Origin: Lysobacter sp.
GTDB taxonomy: Bacteria; Pseudomonadota; Gammaproteobacteria; Xanthomonadales; Xanthomonadaceae
Direction: 5' to 3'
Assembly: GCA_011526085.1 (NCBI GenBank)
Contig: WYBC01000040.1
Coordinates: forward strand, 179,392 to 243,391
Length of the DNA stretch: 64,000 nucleotides
Below are positions 1 to 14,300 of this stretch, piece by piece. Below the pieces are notes generated by a model. It had not been told where the DNA came from, ran no database searches, and saw only the letters and a list, made by a program, of their open reading frames with translations. The position numbers were made by a program, and so were the translations under genes. Each line of letters begins with the position of its first letter. The first letter of the stretch is position 1.

Positions 1-1683
1 GTCGCCGAAACCCTCGGCGATGCGCGCGCGCTGCTGGCATCGCTCGGCGACGGCGAATCGGTCATCACCCGCCAGGGCGAGCGCATCGGTGCCGGCTGGG
101 TGCGCGTGGTCCGGTCCGGCGCGGCCAAACAGGGCGCGCTGCTGCGCGAACGCGAGATCCAGAGCCTGCGCGCCGAAATCGAAATCCTGCAGCAGCGCGA
201 AGCCGGGCTCGATCGCGGCATCGCCGGCCTGCGCGATCAACTGCTGGCCGCCGAGCAGCAGCGCGAAGACGCGCAGCGCACGCTGTATCTGGCGCACCGC
301 AACGTGTCCGAATTGGCCGGCCAGTTGCAGAGCCAGCAGGGCAAACTCGATTCCGCCCGCACCCGCATCGACAAGATCGACGCCGATCTCGGCGTGCTGA
401 TCGAAGCGATCGACAACAGCGCCCAACAGGCGCGCGAAGCTCGCTCCCGCCTCGAAGACGCGGTCTCGCGCATGGGCGAACTGGAAGGCACGCGGCAGGC
501 GCTGGAAGCCGAACGCCGCACGCTGAGCGAAGCCCGCGATGGCGCACGCCAGGCCGCGCGCGAATCGCGCGATGCCGCGCATGCGCTGGCGCTCAGCCTC
601 GAATCGCAGCGCGCGCAGATCGTGGCGCTGGCGCAGGCGCTGGATCGCATGGGCGGCCAGCGCGGCCAGCTCGACAGCCGGCTCACCGAACTCGCTTCGC
701 AATTGTCCGAAGGCGATGCGCCGGTGGTCGCGCTCGAACGCGAACGCCAGGCCGCGCTGGAACAGCGCGTGCTCGCCGAGCGGCATCTTGCGGCGGCGCG
801 CGCGGCGCTCGACGGCGTCGACAACGAACTGCGCGGCTACGAACAGACCCGGCATCAGCGCGACGAGCAGTCGGTGAGCCAGCGCGAGGCGATCTCGCAG
901 CGCCGGCTCGACCAGCAGGCGCTGTCGCTGAAGGCCGGGCAGTTGGCCGAAGCGGTGGTGTCCGCCGGTTTCGTCGTCGAAGACGTGCTGAACACGCTCG
1001 CCGAAGACGCCGACCCGCGCGCCTGGGAGAAGATCGTCACCGACTTCGACGCCAAGCTGCGTCGCCTGGAACCGGTGAATCTCGCCGCGATCCAGGAGCA
1101 CGCCGAGGCCGCGCAGCGCAAGGAATACCTCGACGCGCAGAACGCCGACCTCACCACCGCGCTGGAAACGCTGGAAGACGCGATCCGCAAGATCGACCGC
1201 GAAACCCGCGGCCGGTTCAAGGACACCTTCGACCGCGTCAACGCCGGCGTGCAGGAACTCTATCCGCGGCTCTTCGGCGGCGGTCATGCGTATCTCGAAC
1301 TCACCGGCGAGGACCTGCTCGACACCGGCGTCGCGATCATGGCCCGGCCGCCGGGCAAGCGCGTCTCCAACATTTCGCTGCTGTCCGGCGGCGAGAAGGC
1401 GATGACCGCGGTGGCGCTGGTGTTCGCGATCTTCCGCCTGAATCCGGCGCCGTTCTGCCTGCTCGACGAGGTGGACGCGCCGCTGGACGAAGCCAACGTC
1501 GGTCGTTTCACCGCGATGGTCAGCGAAATGAGCGAGCAGGTGCAGTTCCTGTTCGTCACCCACAACAAGGCCACCATGGAGGCCGCCCACCAGCTCAGCG
1601 GCGTCACCATGCGCGAGCCGGGCGTCAGCCGCCTGGTGTCCGTCGACCTGGCCGAGGCCGCGCGCCTCGCCGGTGCGGCGTAA
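1..1683 (+). CDS. smc: Chromosome partition protein Smc, C-terminal half (5' end cut by window)
   Basis: SMC ATPase of the condensin that compacts and segregates the chromosome. The reading frame is open from base 1, so the N-terminal ATPase half and first coiled coil lie outside the window. What remains (560 residues) starts at the end of the hinge ([11 protein letters not shown]), continues through about 300 residues of Glu/Arg/Ala-rich coiled coil (residues 40-330), and ends in the C-terminal ATPase lobe with the ABC signature LSGGEKAM and the Walker B/D-loop [13 protein letters not shown] (nucleotides 1380-1500). The stop is 24 bp before zipA, so the two are probably co-transcribed. No frameshift is visible. 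The family is certain; only the extent is incomplete. Confidence 0.96.
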   Translation, partial: VAETLGDARALLASLGDGESVITRQGERIGAGWVRVVRSGAAKQGALLREREIQSLRAEIEILQQREAGLDRGIAGLRDQLLAAEQQREDAQRTLYLAHRNVSELAGQLQSQQGKLDSARTRIDKIDADLGVLIEAIDNSAQQAREARSRLEDAVSRMGELEGTRQALEAERRTLSEARDGARQAARESRDAAHALALSLESQRAQIVALAQALDRMGGQRGQLDSRLTELASQLSEGDAPVVALERERQAALEQRVLAERHLAAARAALDGVDNELRGYEQTRHQRDEQSVSQREAISQRRLDQQALSLKAGQLAEAVVSAGFVVEDVLNTLAEDADPRAWEKIVTDFDAKLRRLEPVNLAAIQEHAEAAQRKEYLDAQNADLTTALETLEDAIRKIDRETRGRFKDTFDRVNAGVQELYPRLFGGGHAYLELTGEDLLDTGVAIMARPPGKRVSNISLLSGGEKAMTAVALVFAIFRLNPAPFCLLDEVDAPLDEANVGRFTAMVSEMSEQVQFLFVTHNKATMEAAHQLSGVTMREPGVSRLVSVDLAEAARLAGAA

Positions 1684-1707
1684 ACCCAAGACAACGAGGT
1701 CACTGCG

Positions 1708-2427
1708 ATGTCGGATATCTGGATGTTGCGCATCGGGATCGTGATCGCCGGTCTGCTGTTGATGGCCGCGATCTATTTCTTCGGGCGCCCCCGCAGGCCC
1801 GAACAGGGCCGCAAGCGTCGCGACGATTCCGTCGATCGCGCCGAGCCGCGGATGCCGGCCACCGGCGCACCGCCACCGGGCCGCGACGACGTCGCGTTCG
1901 CGCAGGACGAGATGCCGCTGGAACCGGCCGCGCCGCCGCCGTCGGGCCCCGAAGTCGGCAAGCGCGACCGCGAGGAGTTCGACAAGATCGTCACCCTGTA
2001 CGTTGCCGCCCGCGCCGGGCAGGTGCTGCGCGGTCCGGACATCGTCGTCGCCGCGGAGAAGGCCGGGCTCAGCTACGGCTACATGAGCATTTTCCATCGA
2101 CTCGTCGACGGTCGCGCCGACGGCGGCCCGATCTTCAGCGTGGCCAACATCAAGAAGCCCGGCGGTTTCGAGATGGCCGACATCCAGTCGGTGGAAACGC
2201 CCGCGATCGCGTTCTTCCTGACCTTGCCGGCGCCGATCCCCGCGCTCGACGCCTGGGAAAAGATGTTGCCCACCGCGCAGCGCATGGCCGAACTGCTCGA
2301 AGGGGTGGTGCTGGACGAATCGCGCAACGCGCTCGGCCGCCAGCGCATCGCCCACATCCGCGACGATCTGCGCGCCTACGATCGCCAGCACGAAGCGCCG
2401 CCGATCTCGAAGAACACCCGCTGGTGA
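1708..2427 (+). CDS. zipA: Cell division protein ZipA
   Basis: Inner-membrane anchor that tethers FtsZ to the membrane at the division septum. The 239-residue protein has the ZipA layout: a short N-terminal transmembrane helix (about residues 7-25, IGIVIAGLLLMAAIYFF), a basic stretch, a Pro/Ala/Glu-rich linker (about 30-90) and a globular FtsZ-binding ZipA_C domain (about 95-230, including FFLTLPAPIPALDAWEKML). A GAGG sequence lies 8 bases before the ATG at 1708. It sits between smc and ligA, as zipA does beside ligA in many gammaproteobacteria. Confidence 0.93.
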   Translation: MSDIWMLRIGIVIAGLLLMAAIYFFGRPRRPEQGRKRRDDSVDRAEPRMPATGAPPPGRDDVAFAQDEMPLEPAAPPPSGPEVGKRDREEFDKIVTLYVAARAGQVLRGPDIVVAAEKAGLSYGYMSIFHRLVDGRADGGPIFSVANIKKPGGFEMADIQSVETPAIAFFLTLPAPIPALDAWEKMLPTAQRMAELLEGVVLDESRNALGRQRIAHIRDDLRAYDRQHEAPPISKNTRW

Positions 2428-2437
2428 ACCAGCGCCG

Positions 2438-5860
<3,423 letters not shown>

Positions 5861-5986
5861 TCCGGGTTTTCCGGTGAAAACGGTTACCTGAACGCGCGGC
5901 CGATGGCGCGATCCGCGACGGAAAAATTCGCCGGCCATTCATCCGCCGCGGCTACATTGGAGTCACTCACCACGGGGGTGCCAACG

Positions 5987-6859
5987 ATGCGCAACACACG
6001 CTTTTCCGACTCCATCGCCATGATCGCGACGGTCCTCTTCGGTGGTCTGCTGGGCGGTCTGTCCAGCCTGCCGGCGCAGGCGCAATGGAACAACTATGGT
6101 TACAACGGCACCCTGGTGCGCTGCGAGTCGCGCGATGGCCGCACCGAGCGGTGCAGCACCAATGGCGGCGACGCGCAGTTGGTTCGCCAGTTCTCCGACA
6201 CCGCCTGCATCCGCGGCCGCACCTGGGGCAACGATTCGCGCGGCATCTGGGTGAGCTCGGGCTGTCGCGCGGAGTTCCGCGTCGAGACCGGCTTCGGTTA
6301 TGGTGACGACGATTACGCGTATGGCGGCGGTTCCGGTTACGGCAACAGCTACGGCTACGCCAGCGACGGCACCTTCCGCTGCGAATCCCGCGATGGCCGC
6401 ACCGAACGCTGCGGCAACGGCGGACGCGCCGAGTTCGTGCGCCAGTTGTCGAACAGCCCCTGCATCCGCGGACGGACCTGGGGCAGCGATTCGCGCGGCG
6501 TCTGGGTCAGTGGTGGTTGCCGTGCGTTGTTCCGCACCGGTTATGGCAATGGCTACGGCAACGGCGGCTATGGCAACAACGGTTATGGCGGCAGCGACCT
6601 CGTGCGCTGCGAATCCCGCGACAATCGCAGCCACAGCTGCAACATGAGCGTCGGCCGCAACGGCGAAATCCGTCTGCTGCGCCAGCTGTCGGACAAGCCC
6701 TGCGTCGAAGGCCGGACCTGGGGCCAGAGCCGCAGCGGCGTGTGGGTGACGCAGGGCTGCCGCGCCGAATTCGTGGTTTCGCGTCGCGGCAGCCGCAGCG
6801 GCGACGGCTGGGACCGCCCGCCGGGCGATCTCGGCGACAGCCGCCCGCCGGGCGGTTGA
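5987..6859 (+). CDS. Secreted protein with three DUF3011 repeats
   Basis: A 290-residue exported protein of unknown function. A signal peptide is visible (MRNTRFSD..., hydrophobic core, cleavage after AQA near residue 28). The mature part is three copies of a module of about 55 residues with the pattern C-E-S-R-D-x3-R-x2-C ... L-R-Q-L-S-x3-C-x2-G-R-T-W-G ... G-x-W-V-x2-G-C-R-A-x-F, beginning near 6118, 6377 and 6604. Linkers between copies are rich in Gly, Tyr and Asn. Each module has four cysteines, so disulfides in the periplasm are likely. The pattern matches DUF3011. The ATG at 5987 is chosen because the signal peptide begins there. A TACATT -10-like box lies at 5953-5958. Function is not known. 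Confidence 0.8.
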   Translation: MRNTRFSDSIAMIATVLFGGLLGGLSSLPAQAQWNNYGYNGTLVRCESRDGRTERCSTNGGDAQLVRQFSDTACIRGRTWGNDSRGIWVSSGCRAEFRVETGFGYGDDDYAYGGGSGYGNSYGYASDGTFRCESRDGRTERCGNGGRAEFVRQLSNSPCIRGRTWGSDSRGVWVSGGCRALFRTGYGNGYGNGGYGNNGYGGSDLVRCESRDNRSHSCNMSVGRNGEIRLLRQLSDKPCVEGRTWGQSRSGVWVTQGCRAEFVVSRRGSRSGDGWDRPPGDLGDSRPPGG

Positions 6860-6885
6860 ACGCAGCGCATTCCGCGATACCGCGA

Positions 6886-6910
6886 CGACCCGGCTCCGGC
6901 CGGGTCGTTT
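6886..6910 (+). terminator. Rho-independent terminator after the DUF3011 gene
   Basis: A 9-bp GC-rich stem (6886-6894 with 6899-6907, CGACCCGGC/GCCGGGTCG), a TCCG loop and a short T stretch. It lies 27 bp after the stop codon. Confidence 0.75.
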
Positions 6911-6954
6911 CGTTTGTGCGATACCCGCTGCGGTGGTTCGCGGCCCCGGACCGT

Positions 6955-6960
6955 TAGAAT
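6955..6960 (+). promoter_or_regulatory. Candidate -10 box of mtnA, very close to the ATG
   Basis: TAGAAT ends 6 bases before the mtnA ATG at 6967. If this is the -10 element, transcription would start at or next to the A of the ATG, giving a leaderless mRNA. There is no convincing Shine-Dalgarno sequence between the preceding terminator and the ATG, and no strong -35. Confidence 0.4.
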
Positions 6961-6966
6961 GGGCGC

Positions 6967-8043
6967 ATGCCAGACACCATCGATTACGCCCGCTACGACC
7001 GCATCCGCCCGATCCGCTGGACCGGCGACGCCCTCGAACTCCTCGACCAGCGCAAGCTGCCCTTCGCGGTCGAATACGTGCCGTGCCGCACCAGCGGCGC
7101 GGTGGCGGTCGCCATCCATGCGCTGATCGTGCGCGGCGCGCCGGCCATCGGCATCGCTGCGGCCTGGGGCGTGGTGCTCGCCGCGCGCGAACTGGACGCC
7201 GCCACCGGCGGCGGCATCGCCGCGGCAGCCGAGGCGGCCGAACGGCTGGAACCGGTGATGCAGCAGCTCAACGCCGCGCGGCCGACCGCGGTCAATCTGG
7301 CCTGGGCGCTGCAACGCATGCGCCGCGCGCTGTCGGTCGCGGGCGAGGACTGGCGCACGGCGCTGTTCCGCGAAGCGAAGGCCATCGAAAGCGAAGATCT
7401 CGCCGCCAATCGCAAGATGGGCCGGCTCGGTGCGCAACTCATCGCGAACGGCAGCGGCGTGCTGACCCACTGCAATACGGGCTCGCTGGCCACCGCCGGT
7501 TTCGGCACCGCGCTCGGCGTGATCCGCGCCGGGGTCGCGCAAGGGCGGATCGAGCGCGTGTACGCGGGCGAGACCCGCCCCTGGCTGCAGGGCGCGCGCC
7601 TGACGGTCTGGGAACTGCAGCAGGACGGCATCGACGCCACCCTGATCGCCGATGCCGCCGCGTCCCATCTGATGAAGACCGGACAGGTGCAGTGGGTGAT
7701 CGTGGGCGCGGACCGGATCTGCGCCAACGGCGACACCGCCAACAAGATCGGCACCTATCAGCTCGCGATCGCCGCGCGTTATCACGGCGTCAAGTTCATG
7801 GTCGTCGCGCCGTCGTCGACGGTCGACATGGCCACCGCCAACGGCGGCAAGATCGAGATCGAAGAGCGCGATCCCGCCGAACTGCTGGCCGTCGGCGCGA
7901 CCCGCACGGTGGCCGAAGGCATCCGCGCCTGGAACCCGGTGTTCGACGTCACGCCGTCCGAACTGATCGACGCCATCGTCACCGAACGCGGCGTGGTCGA
8001 GCGCCCCAACCGGGTCTCGATGCAGACCTTCTTCGGGCACTGA
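6967..8043 (+). CDS. mtnA: S-methyl-5-thioribose-1-phosphate isomerase MtnA
   Basis: Converts methylthioribose-1-phosphate to methylthioribulose-1-phosphate in the methionine salvage pathway, recycling the by-product of polyamine synthesis. The 358-residue protein is a full-length member of the aIF-2B-alpha/MtnA fold: [12 protein letters not shown] near residue 60, the catalytic-cysteine region [18 protein letters not shown] (Cys169) and the [20 protein letters not shown] segment carrying the acidic catalytic residue. It stands alone between a terminator and gyrA; no other mtn gene is in the window. The close -10 box suggests leaderless expression. Confidence 0.95.
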   Translation: MPDTIDYARYDRIRPIRWTGDALELLDQRKLPFAVEYVPCRTSGAVAVAIHALIVRGAPAIGIAAAWGVVLAARELDAATGGGIAAAAEAAERLEPVMQQLNAARPTAVNLAWALQRMRRALSVAGEDWRTALFREAKAIESEDLAANRKMGRLGAQLIANGSGVLTHCNTGSLATAGFGTALGVIRAGVAQGRIERVYAGETRPWLQGARLTVWELQQDGIDATLIADAAASHLMKTGQVQWVIVGADRICANGDTANKIGTYQLAIAARYHGVKFMVVAPSSTVDMATANGGKIEIEERDPAELLAVGATRTVAEGIRAWNPVFDVTPSELIDAIVTERGVVERPNRVSMQTFFGH

Positions 8044-8186
8044 AAAAACGCGGCAGGCGCTGCCGTTCGCCGGGTTTCCGGGAGTGCCGTGGGAGCGCCC
8101 CGGATGAAGTTGCGACGCATGCGCAAGTTCCTGTTTTCGCATGGGAAAAACGCTCCTGCCGGTGGGCGTGAAATGCCTGCGCGTGC

Positions 8187-8192
8187 TACAAT
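8187..8192 (+). promoter_or_regulatory. Candidate -10 box of gyrA
   Basis: TACAAT preceded by GTGC in the 287-bp gap between mtnA and gyrA, about 140 bp before the gyrA start. No good -35 is seen at 17 bp. The rest of the gap (8044-8330) holds no convincing coding sequence, only a short CGGCAG/CTGCCG stem just after mtnA. Confidence 0.35.
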
Positions 8193-8330
8193 CCGGCGTT
8201 CGCGCATGGAACCGCGCGCGTCCTCCGGAGCGACCCCTCGGCTGGCCCCGTCGCACATCGCGGCGCCCCCCGGTCTTGCCCCGGAACGATGCCCGTTCCG
8301 CCGCGCCGCCACCCAGCACAAGAAGTCGTA

Positions 8331-11063
8331 ATGACCGAACTCGCGAAGGAAATCATCCCCGTCAATCTCGAAGACGAGATGCGTCGCAGCTATCTCGATT
8401 ACGCCATGAGCGTGATCGTGGGCCGCGCGCTCCCGGACGTGAGGGACGGCCTCAAGCCGGTGCATCGTCGCGTGCTGTTCGCGATGAACGAGCTGGGCGC
8501 GCACAGCAACAAGCCTTATTACAAATCGGCGCGTATCGTCGGTGACGTGATCGGTAAGTACCACCCGCACGGCGATCAGTCGGTGTACGACACGCTGGTG
8601 CGCATGGCGCAGCCGTTCTCGCTGCGCTATCTGCTGGTGGACGGGCAGGGCAACTTCGGTTCGGTCGACGGCGACAACGCCGCGGCGATGCGTTACACCG
8701 AAGCGCGGATGGCCCGGCTCACCCACGAGCTGATGGCCGACATCGACAAGGACACCGTCGATTTCCAGCCGAACTACGACGAGAAGGAACAGGAACCGAC
8801 GGTGATGCCGTCGCGGTTCCCGAACCTGCTGGTGAACGGCTCCGCCGGCATCGCGGTCGGCATGGCCACCAACATTCCGCCGCACAATCTTTCGGAAGTC
8901 ATCAACGCGACCGTCGCCCTGCTCGACGATCCCGAGATCGACATCGAAGGCCTGATGCAGCACATCCCGGGCCCGGATTTCCCGACCGCGGGCATCATCA
9001 ACGGCGTCGGCGGCATCCATGTCGCCTACCGCACCGGTCGCGGCCGCGTGCGCATGCGCGCCCGGGCCGAGATCGAGGTGGCGGACAACGGCCGCGAGGC
9101 CATCGTCGTCACCGAGATTCCCTACCAGGTCAACAAGGCGCGGCTGATCGAGAAGATCGCCGAGCTGGTGAAGGAAAAGAAGCTCGAAGGCATCAGCGAG
9201 CTGCGCGACGAGTCCGACAAGGACGGCATGCGCATCTACATCGAGGTCAAGCGCGGCGAGTCGGCGGAAGTCGTGCTCAACAATCTGTACGCGCAGACGC
9301 CGATGGAATCGGTGTTCGGCATCAACATGGTGGCGCTGGTCGACGGCCGGCCGCAGTTGCTGAACCTCAAGCAGATCCTCGAAGCCTTCGTCCGCCATCG
9401 CCGCGAGGTGGTCACCCGCCGCACGATCTTCGAACTGCGCAAGGCCCGCGCCCGCGCCCACATCCTGGAAGGCCTGACGGTCGCGCTCGCCAACATCGAC
9501 GAGATGATCGAGCTGATCAAGACCTCGGCGAATCCGAACGAAGCGCGCGAACGCCTGCTGGCGCGACGCTGGAACGCCGGGCTGGTAGCCAGCCTGCTGG
9601 CCGCGGCCGGCAGCGATGCTTCCAAGCCCGAGGATCTGCCGTCGGGCGTCGGCCTGCTCGACGACGGTTATCAACTGACCGAAGTCCAGGCGAAGGAAAT
9701 CCTGGAAATGCGCCTGCACCGCCTCACCGGGCTGGAGCAGGACAAGCTGACCGACGAATACAAGACGCTGCTCGAAACCATCCGCGGCCTGATCGAGATC
9801 CTCGAGAACCCGGACCGTCTGCGCGAAGTCATCCGCGACGAGTTGAAGGACATCAAGGACGAGTACGGCGATGCGCGTCGCAGCGAGATTCGCGCCAGCG
9901 AAGAGGATCTCGACATCCTCGATCTGATCGCGCCCGAGGACGTGGTGGTCACGCTGTCGCACGCCGGTTACGTCAAGCGCCAGCCGGTCACCGCCTACCG
10001 CGCGCAGAAGCGCGGCGGCCGGGGCCGCAACGCGGCCGCGACCAAGGACGAGGATTTCATCGACCAGCTGTGGCTGGTCAACACCCACGACACGCTGCTG
10101 ACCTTCACCAGCAGCGGCCGCGTGTTCTGGCTGCCGGTGCATCAGTTGCCCGACGCCGGTCCCAACGCCCGCGGGCGTCCGATCATCAACTGGCTGGCGC
10201 TGGAACCGGGCGAGAAGATCCAGGCCGTGGTGCCGGTGCATCAGTACGACGAGCAGCACTTCGTGTTCTTCGCCACCCGCGACGGCACGGTGAAGAAGAC
10301 GCCGCTGACCGAATTCGCGTACCGCCTGGCCCGCGGCAAGATCGCGATCAATCTGGACGAGGGCGATGCGCTCATCGGCGCCTCGCTGACCGACGGGACG
10401 CGCGACATTCTGCTGTTCGCATCGAACGGTCGTGTCGCGCGCTTCTCGGAAGCGCACGTGCGGCCGATGGGACGCACCGCGACCGGCGTGCGCGGCATGC
10501 GCCTGCAGGACGGCGAGACCGTCGTCAGCCTGATCGTCGCCGAAGCGGCGGGCGAGGTGCCGGACGAGGAGGCGCTGGGCGACGTTGCGAACGGCATCGA
10601 GATCGTCGAGGCCGAGACCGACGCGCCCGAGGCCGAGATCGTGGTGGCGCAGGACGACGGCAGCACCTTCTACATCCTCACCGCGACCGAGAACGGTTAC
10701 GGCAAGCGCACGCCGCTGGCCGACCACCCGCGCAAGGGCCGCGGCACCCAAGGCGTGATCGGCATCCAGACCACCGCCCGCAACGGCCGGCTGGTCGGCG
10801 CGGTGCTGCTGCGCAGCGGCGACGAGGTCCTGCTGATTTCCGATGGCGGCACGCTGGTGCGCACCCGCGCCGCGGAAATCTCGCAGGTCGGCCGCAACAC
10901 CCAGGGCGTCACCCTGATGCGGTTGTCGGAAGGCGAAAGCCTGCAGGCGCTGGAACGCCTGGATGGTTCGCTGGATGAAGACGAGAGCGCCGATCCGGTC
11001 ACGCCGCCGGTCGTGGTCGCCGACACCCCGACGGCAGTGCCGCCGCCCGACGCGAATGCGTGA
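8331..11063 (+). CDS. gyrA: DNA gyrase subunit A
   Basis: Breakage-reunion subunit of DNA gyrase, which introduces negative supercoils; target of fluoroquinolones. At 910 residues it is full length: winged-helix/tower region with catalytic Tyr122 (MRYTEARM), coiled coil, and the six-bladed C-terminal DNA-wrapping domain with a GyrA box QKRGGRG near residue 560. The quinolone-resistance region reads [10 protein letters not shown], so residue 83 is Gln where E. coli has Ser, while Asp87 is kept. The C-terminal domain carries an acidic insertion (about residues 740-770, [19 protein letters not shown]) and the protein ends in an acidic/Pro-rich tail. The start is the ATG at 8331, which gives the canonical N terminus [16 protein letters not shown]; an in-frame ATG at 8289 would add a non-conserved tail. 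Confidence 0.98.
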   Translation: MTELAKEIIPVNLEDEMRRSYLDYAMSVIVGRALPDVRDGLKPVHRRVLFAMNELGAHSNKPYYKSARIVGDVIGKYHPHGDQSVYDTLVRMAQPFSLRYLLVDGQGNFGSVDGDNAAAMRYTEARMARLTHELMADIDKDTVDFQPNYDEKEQEPTVMPSRFPNLLVNGSAGIAVGMATNIPPHNLSEVINATVALLDDPEIDIEGLMQHIPGPDFPTAGIINGVGGIHVAYRTGRGRVRMRARAEIEVADNGREAIVVTEIPYQVNKARLIEKIAELVKEKKLEGISELRDESDKDGMRIYIEVKRGESAEVVLNNLYAQTPMESVFGINMVALVDGRPQLLNLKQILEAFVRHRREVVTRRTIFELRKARARAHILEGLTVALANIDEMIELIKTSANPNEARERLLARRWNAGLVASLLAAAGSDASKPEDLPSGVGLLDDGYQLTEVQAKEILEMRLHRLTGLEQDKLTDEYKTLLETIRGLIEILENPDRLREVIRDELKDIKDEYGDARRSEIRASEEDLDILDLIAPEDVVVTLSHAGYVKRQPVTAYRAQKRGGRGRNAAATKDEDFIDQLWLVNTHDTLLTFTSSGRVFWLPVHQLPDAGPNARGRPIINWLALEPGEKIQAVVPVHQYDEQHFVFFATRDGTVKKTPLTEFAYRLARGKIAINLDEGDALIGASLTDGTRDILLFASNGRVARFSEAHVRPMGRTATGVRGMRLQDGETVVSLIVAEAAGEVPDEEALGDVANGIEIVEAETDAPEAEIVVAQDDGSTFYILTATENGYGKRTPLADHPRKGRGTQGVIGIQTTARNGRLVGAVLLRSGDEVLLISDGGTLVRTRAAEISQVGRNTQGVTLMRLSEGESLQALERLDGSLDEDESADPVTPPVVVADTPTAVPPPDANA

Positions 11064-11086
11064 TGCGCTGCAACATGTTTCACCCT

Positions 11087-11114
11087 CGACAGGCTGCCTC
11101 CGGGCGGCCTGTCG
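11087..11114 (+). terminator. Stem-loop after gyrA
   Basis: A CGACAGGC...GCCTGTCG stem, extended inward with one wobble pair and closed by a TCCG loop, 24 bp after the gyrA stop. The T-run is weak (CGTTCT), so it may be an imperfect terminator. Confidence 0.6.
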
Positions 11115-11257
11115 CGTTCTGGGCAGGTCCCGGCTTCGTGCAACGCGCGATGGCCGGTCTAACCCGGCGGTCCACGGTCGTTTTGCGGCCATCACAATCC
11201 AACAGCGATACGGAATTTCCTGCCCGGAGCGGCAAGGAGTCGCGGGTTGGAGTTGGT

Positions 11258-11331
11258 CTTCGTTAATGTTAAAAAAAAGTCAAAAAATTGTTCAAATAAA
11301 GTGATCCGGCGACCGGAAGTTTCGGTATAGT
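11258..11331 (+). promoter_or_regulatory. AT-rich promoter island before the alpha-2-macroglobulin gene
   Basis: The segment 11258-11302 is strikingly AT-rich for this genome, with an A8 run, an A6 run and TTGTTCAAATAAAG. A TATAGT box (candidate -10) lies at 11326-11331, 14 bp before the AGGAGG ribosome site. The AT tract could act as an UP element or a binding site for a nucleoid protein. No coding sequence is seen in 11064-11354. Confidence 0.45.
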
Positions 11332-11354
11332 CGCCCGCAAATCCAGGAGGCCAT

Positions 11355-14300
11355 ATGTGTCGCTCGTCGCGGTTCGGGGTGTTGGGTCGGGTTTGCGGTC
11401 AGATGCGGAAGTGGGTGGCGGGCGCGGGGGTGGCGCTCGCGCTGGTGGCCCTGACGGGCTGCGGCAACAAGGAAACCGGGCAACTGCCCGAAGTGAGCGG
11501 CGAGGCCATCCAGGCCAAGCGCGATGAGGTCAAGGGGTTCGCCCTGGTCCGGGCCTATCCCGACCAGGACGGCGACGCGCTGGCGATCGCGCTGGAGTTC
11601 TCCCGGCCGCTGGTCGGCACGCAGGACTTCGATCAACTGATCGCGTTCGATACGCCGCCGAAAGAGAAGAGCGGCTGGAAGCTGGACGACAGCGGCAAGA
11701 TCCTCCGCTATCCGTTCGTCGCGGCGAATACCGATTACACCCTCAAGATCTCGGCGAAGCTCGCCGCGGCCGACGGCAGCACCCTCGGCCGCGATGTCGA
11801 GCAGAAGGTCTACACCGGCGAACTGAAGCCGGCCGCCGGTTTCGCCTCGCAGGGCAGCGTGCTGCCGGCGCGCGAGAGCCGCGGCCTGCCGGTGGTGTCG
11901 GTGAACGTGCCCGAGGTCGACGTCGAATTCCTGCGCGTGCGCGAGAAGTCGCTGCCGCAGTTCTTCCACGAATACCAGCGCGGCGGCCGCCGCAGCGGTT
12001 GGGAACTGGACAACGAATACGGCGACAACACGCCGCTGTCCAAGCTCGCCGAACCGGTCTACACCAACCGTTTCGTGCTCGGCGGCAAGCGCAACGAACG
12101 CGTCGTCACCTACCTGCCGATCCAGGACATCGAGGAACTGCAGGAGCCCGGCCTGTACTTCGCGGTGATGAAGCGCACCGGCCAGTTCAACGATCAGTTC
12201 GAGACCACCTTCTTCACGGTCAGCGACATCGGCCTGCACGTGCGCGCCTACAAGGACAAGCTGTTCGTCCATACCGCGTCGCTGGAAGACGGCAGCGCCA
12301 TCTCCGGCGTCGAACTGCAGGTGCTCGACGGCCCCGGCGAGACCATCCTCAAGGGCCAGACCGACCGCAACGGCAATGCGATGCTGCCCTACAAGCTGCA
12401 GGCGGCGCACGTGCTCGTCGCCCGTCGCGCCAAGGACGTCTCGCTGCTGCCGTTCAACCAGCCGGCGCTGGATCTGTCCGAATTCGCGGTGAGCGGTCGC
12501 GAACCGGCGTGGTTCGACGTGTTCGCCTGGGCCGGTCGCGATCTGTATCGCCCGGGCGAGGTCGTGCGCATTTCCGCGCTGTTGCGCGACAACGACGGCA
12601 AGCCGGTGCCGATGAAGGGCAACAAGGCGCAGCCGCTGTTCGTGCGCCTCAATCAGCCCAACGGCAAACCCTTCGTCGAAAGCCGCATCGAAGCCGGCCC
12701 GCAGGGTTACTACAGTTTCGAGAAACTGATTCCGGCCGAAGCGCCGACCGGCCGCTGGCAGGTCGAATTCCGCACCGATCCGGCCAGCGCCGAGGCGGTG
12801 CAGGGCATGACCCTGCGGATCGAGGAATTCCTGCCCGAGCGCATGAAGCTCGATCTCGACACCGCCGACGCCGTGCTCAAGCCGGGCAAACCGATCTCGC
12901 TGAAGGCCACCGGTGCCTATCTCTACGGCGCGCCCGCGGCCGGCAACCGTTTCACCGCGAAGCTCGCGGTGGCGATCGAGCAGCATCCGGTCGAGAGCAT
13001 GCCCGGCTATTTCTTCGGCGACCCGACCGTGTCGCTGCCGAAGGAAGCCAACGACGTCATCGACACCACGCTCGGCGACGACGGCACCCTGGTCCAGGAC
13101 ATTCCGCTGCCCGGCGACGTGAAGGCGGTCTCGCCGGTCGCGGCGATCGTGTCCGGCAGCCTGTTCGAGAGCGGCGGACGCAGCGTGAACCGTTCGCTCA
13201 AGCGGGTGATGTGGCCGGCCGATGCGCTGGTCGGCGTGCGCCCGCTGTTCGACGACAAGGACGGCGCCGACAGCGATTCCGACGCGCGTTTCCAGCTGCT
13301 GCGCGTCGCCGCCGACGGCAAGCCGCGTCCGGCCAAGGGACTCAAGATCACGCTGGTGCGCGAGCATCGCGATTACCACTGGAACTACGACGACGGCGAC
13401 GGCTGGGATTTCGATTTCACCTCGCGCTTCGAGAACGTCGAAACCCGCACCATCGATGCCGGCGCCACCGCCGTGAGTTTCGCCTTCCCGGTGGAGTGGG
13501 GCGCCTATCGCGTCGACGTGCTCGATCCGGCGACCGGCCTGACCACGCGCTATCCGTTCGAGGCCGGCTGGAGCTGGGACGACGAGAACCGCGGCCTCGA
13601 TGCGCGCCCCGACAAGGTGAAGGTCGCGCTCGACAAGACCGGCTACAGCGCCGGCGACACCCTGAAGGTGACGCTCACGCCGCCGCATCCGGGCAAGGGC
13701 CTGCTGATGGTCGAAGCCGACCGCATGCTGTACGTGCAGGAAGTCGACGTGAAGCGCGGCAGCAGCTTCGAGATTCCGGTGACGAAGGACTGGGACCGTC
13801 ACGATGTCTACGTGACCGCGCTGGTCTTCCGCGGAGGCAGCGCGGCGAACAAGATCACGCCGGCGCGCGCGGTCGGTGTCGCCCATGTGCCGATGAACCG
13901 CGCCGCGCGTCGGGTCGAGGTGGGCCTGTCCCTGCCGAAACAGATGCGGCCGGAACAGACCCTGACGACCACGGTCGCGGTGCCGGGGCTCGCCGGGAAG
14001 GACGCCTTCGTCACCGTCTCGGCGGTGGACGTGGGCATCCTCAACATCACGAAATTCCCGGTGCCCGACGCCAACAAGCACTTCTTCGCCCAGCGCCGTC
14101 TCGGCGTGGACGCCTACGACGTCTATGGCCGCGTGATCGAAAGCCTGGAAGGCGAGATCGGCCGCATCCGCTTCGGCGGCGACATGGCGCTGCAGCCGTT
14201 GGCGCAGGCGCGCCGGCCGACCTCGAAGGTGCAGACGGTCGATCTGTTCTCCGGCCCGGTGAAACTCGATGCCAGGGGCCAGGCGAAGATCGCGCTGAAG

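Noticed and set aside
8089..8331. Possible small gene between mtnA and gyrA
   Set aside because: No ribosome site or hydrophobic or conserved pattern; it runs into the gyrA start and overlaps the candidate gyrA promoter.
7782..11195. Minus-strand frame opposite gyrA
   Set aside because: Shadow of gyrA codons; Arg/Gln/His-rich and crosses the mtnA-gyrA gap.
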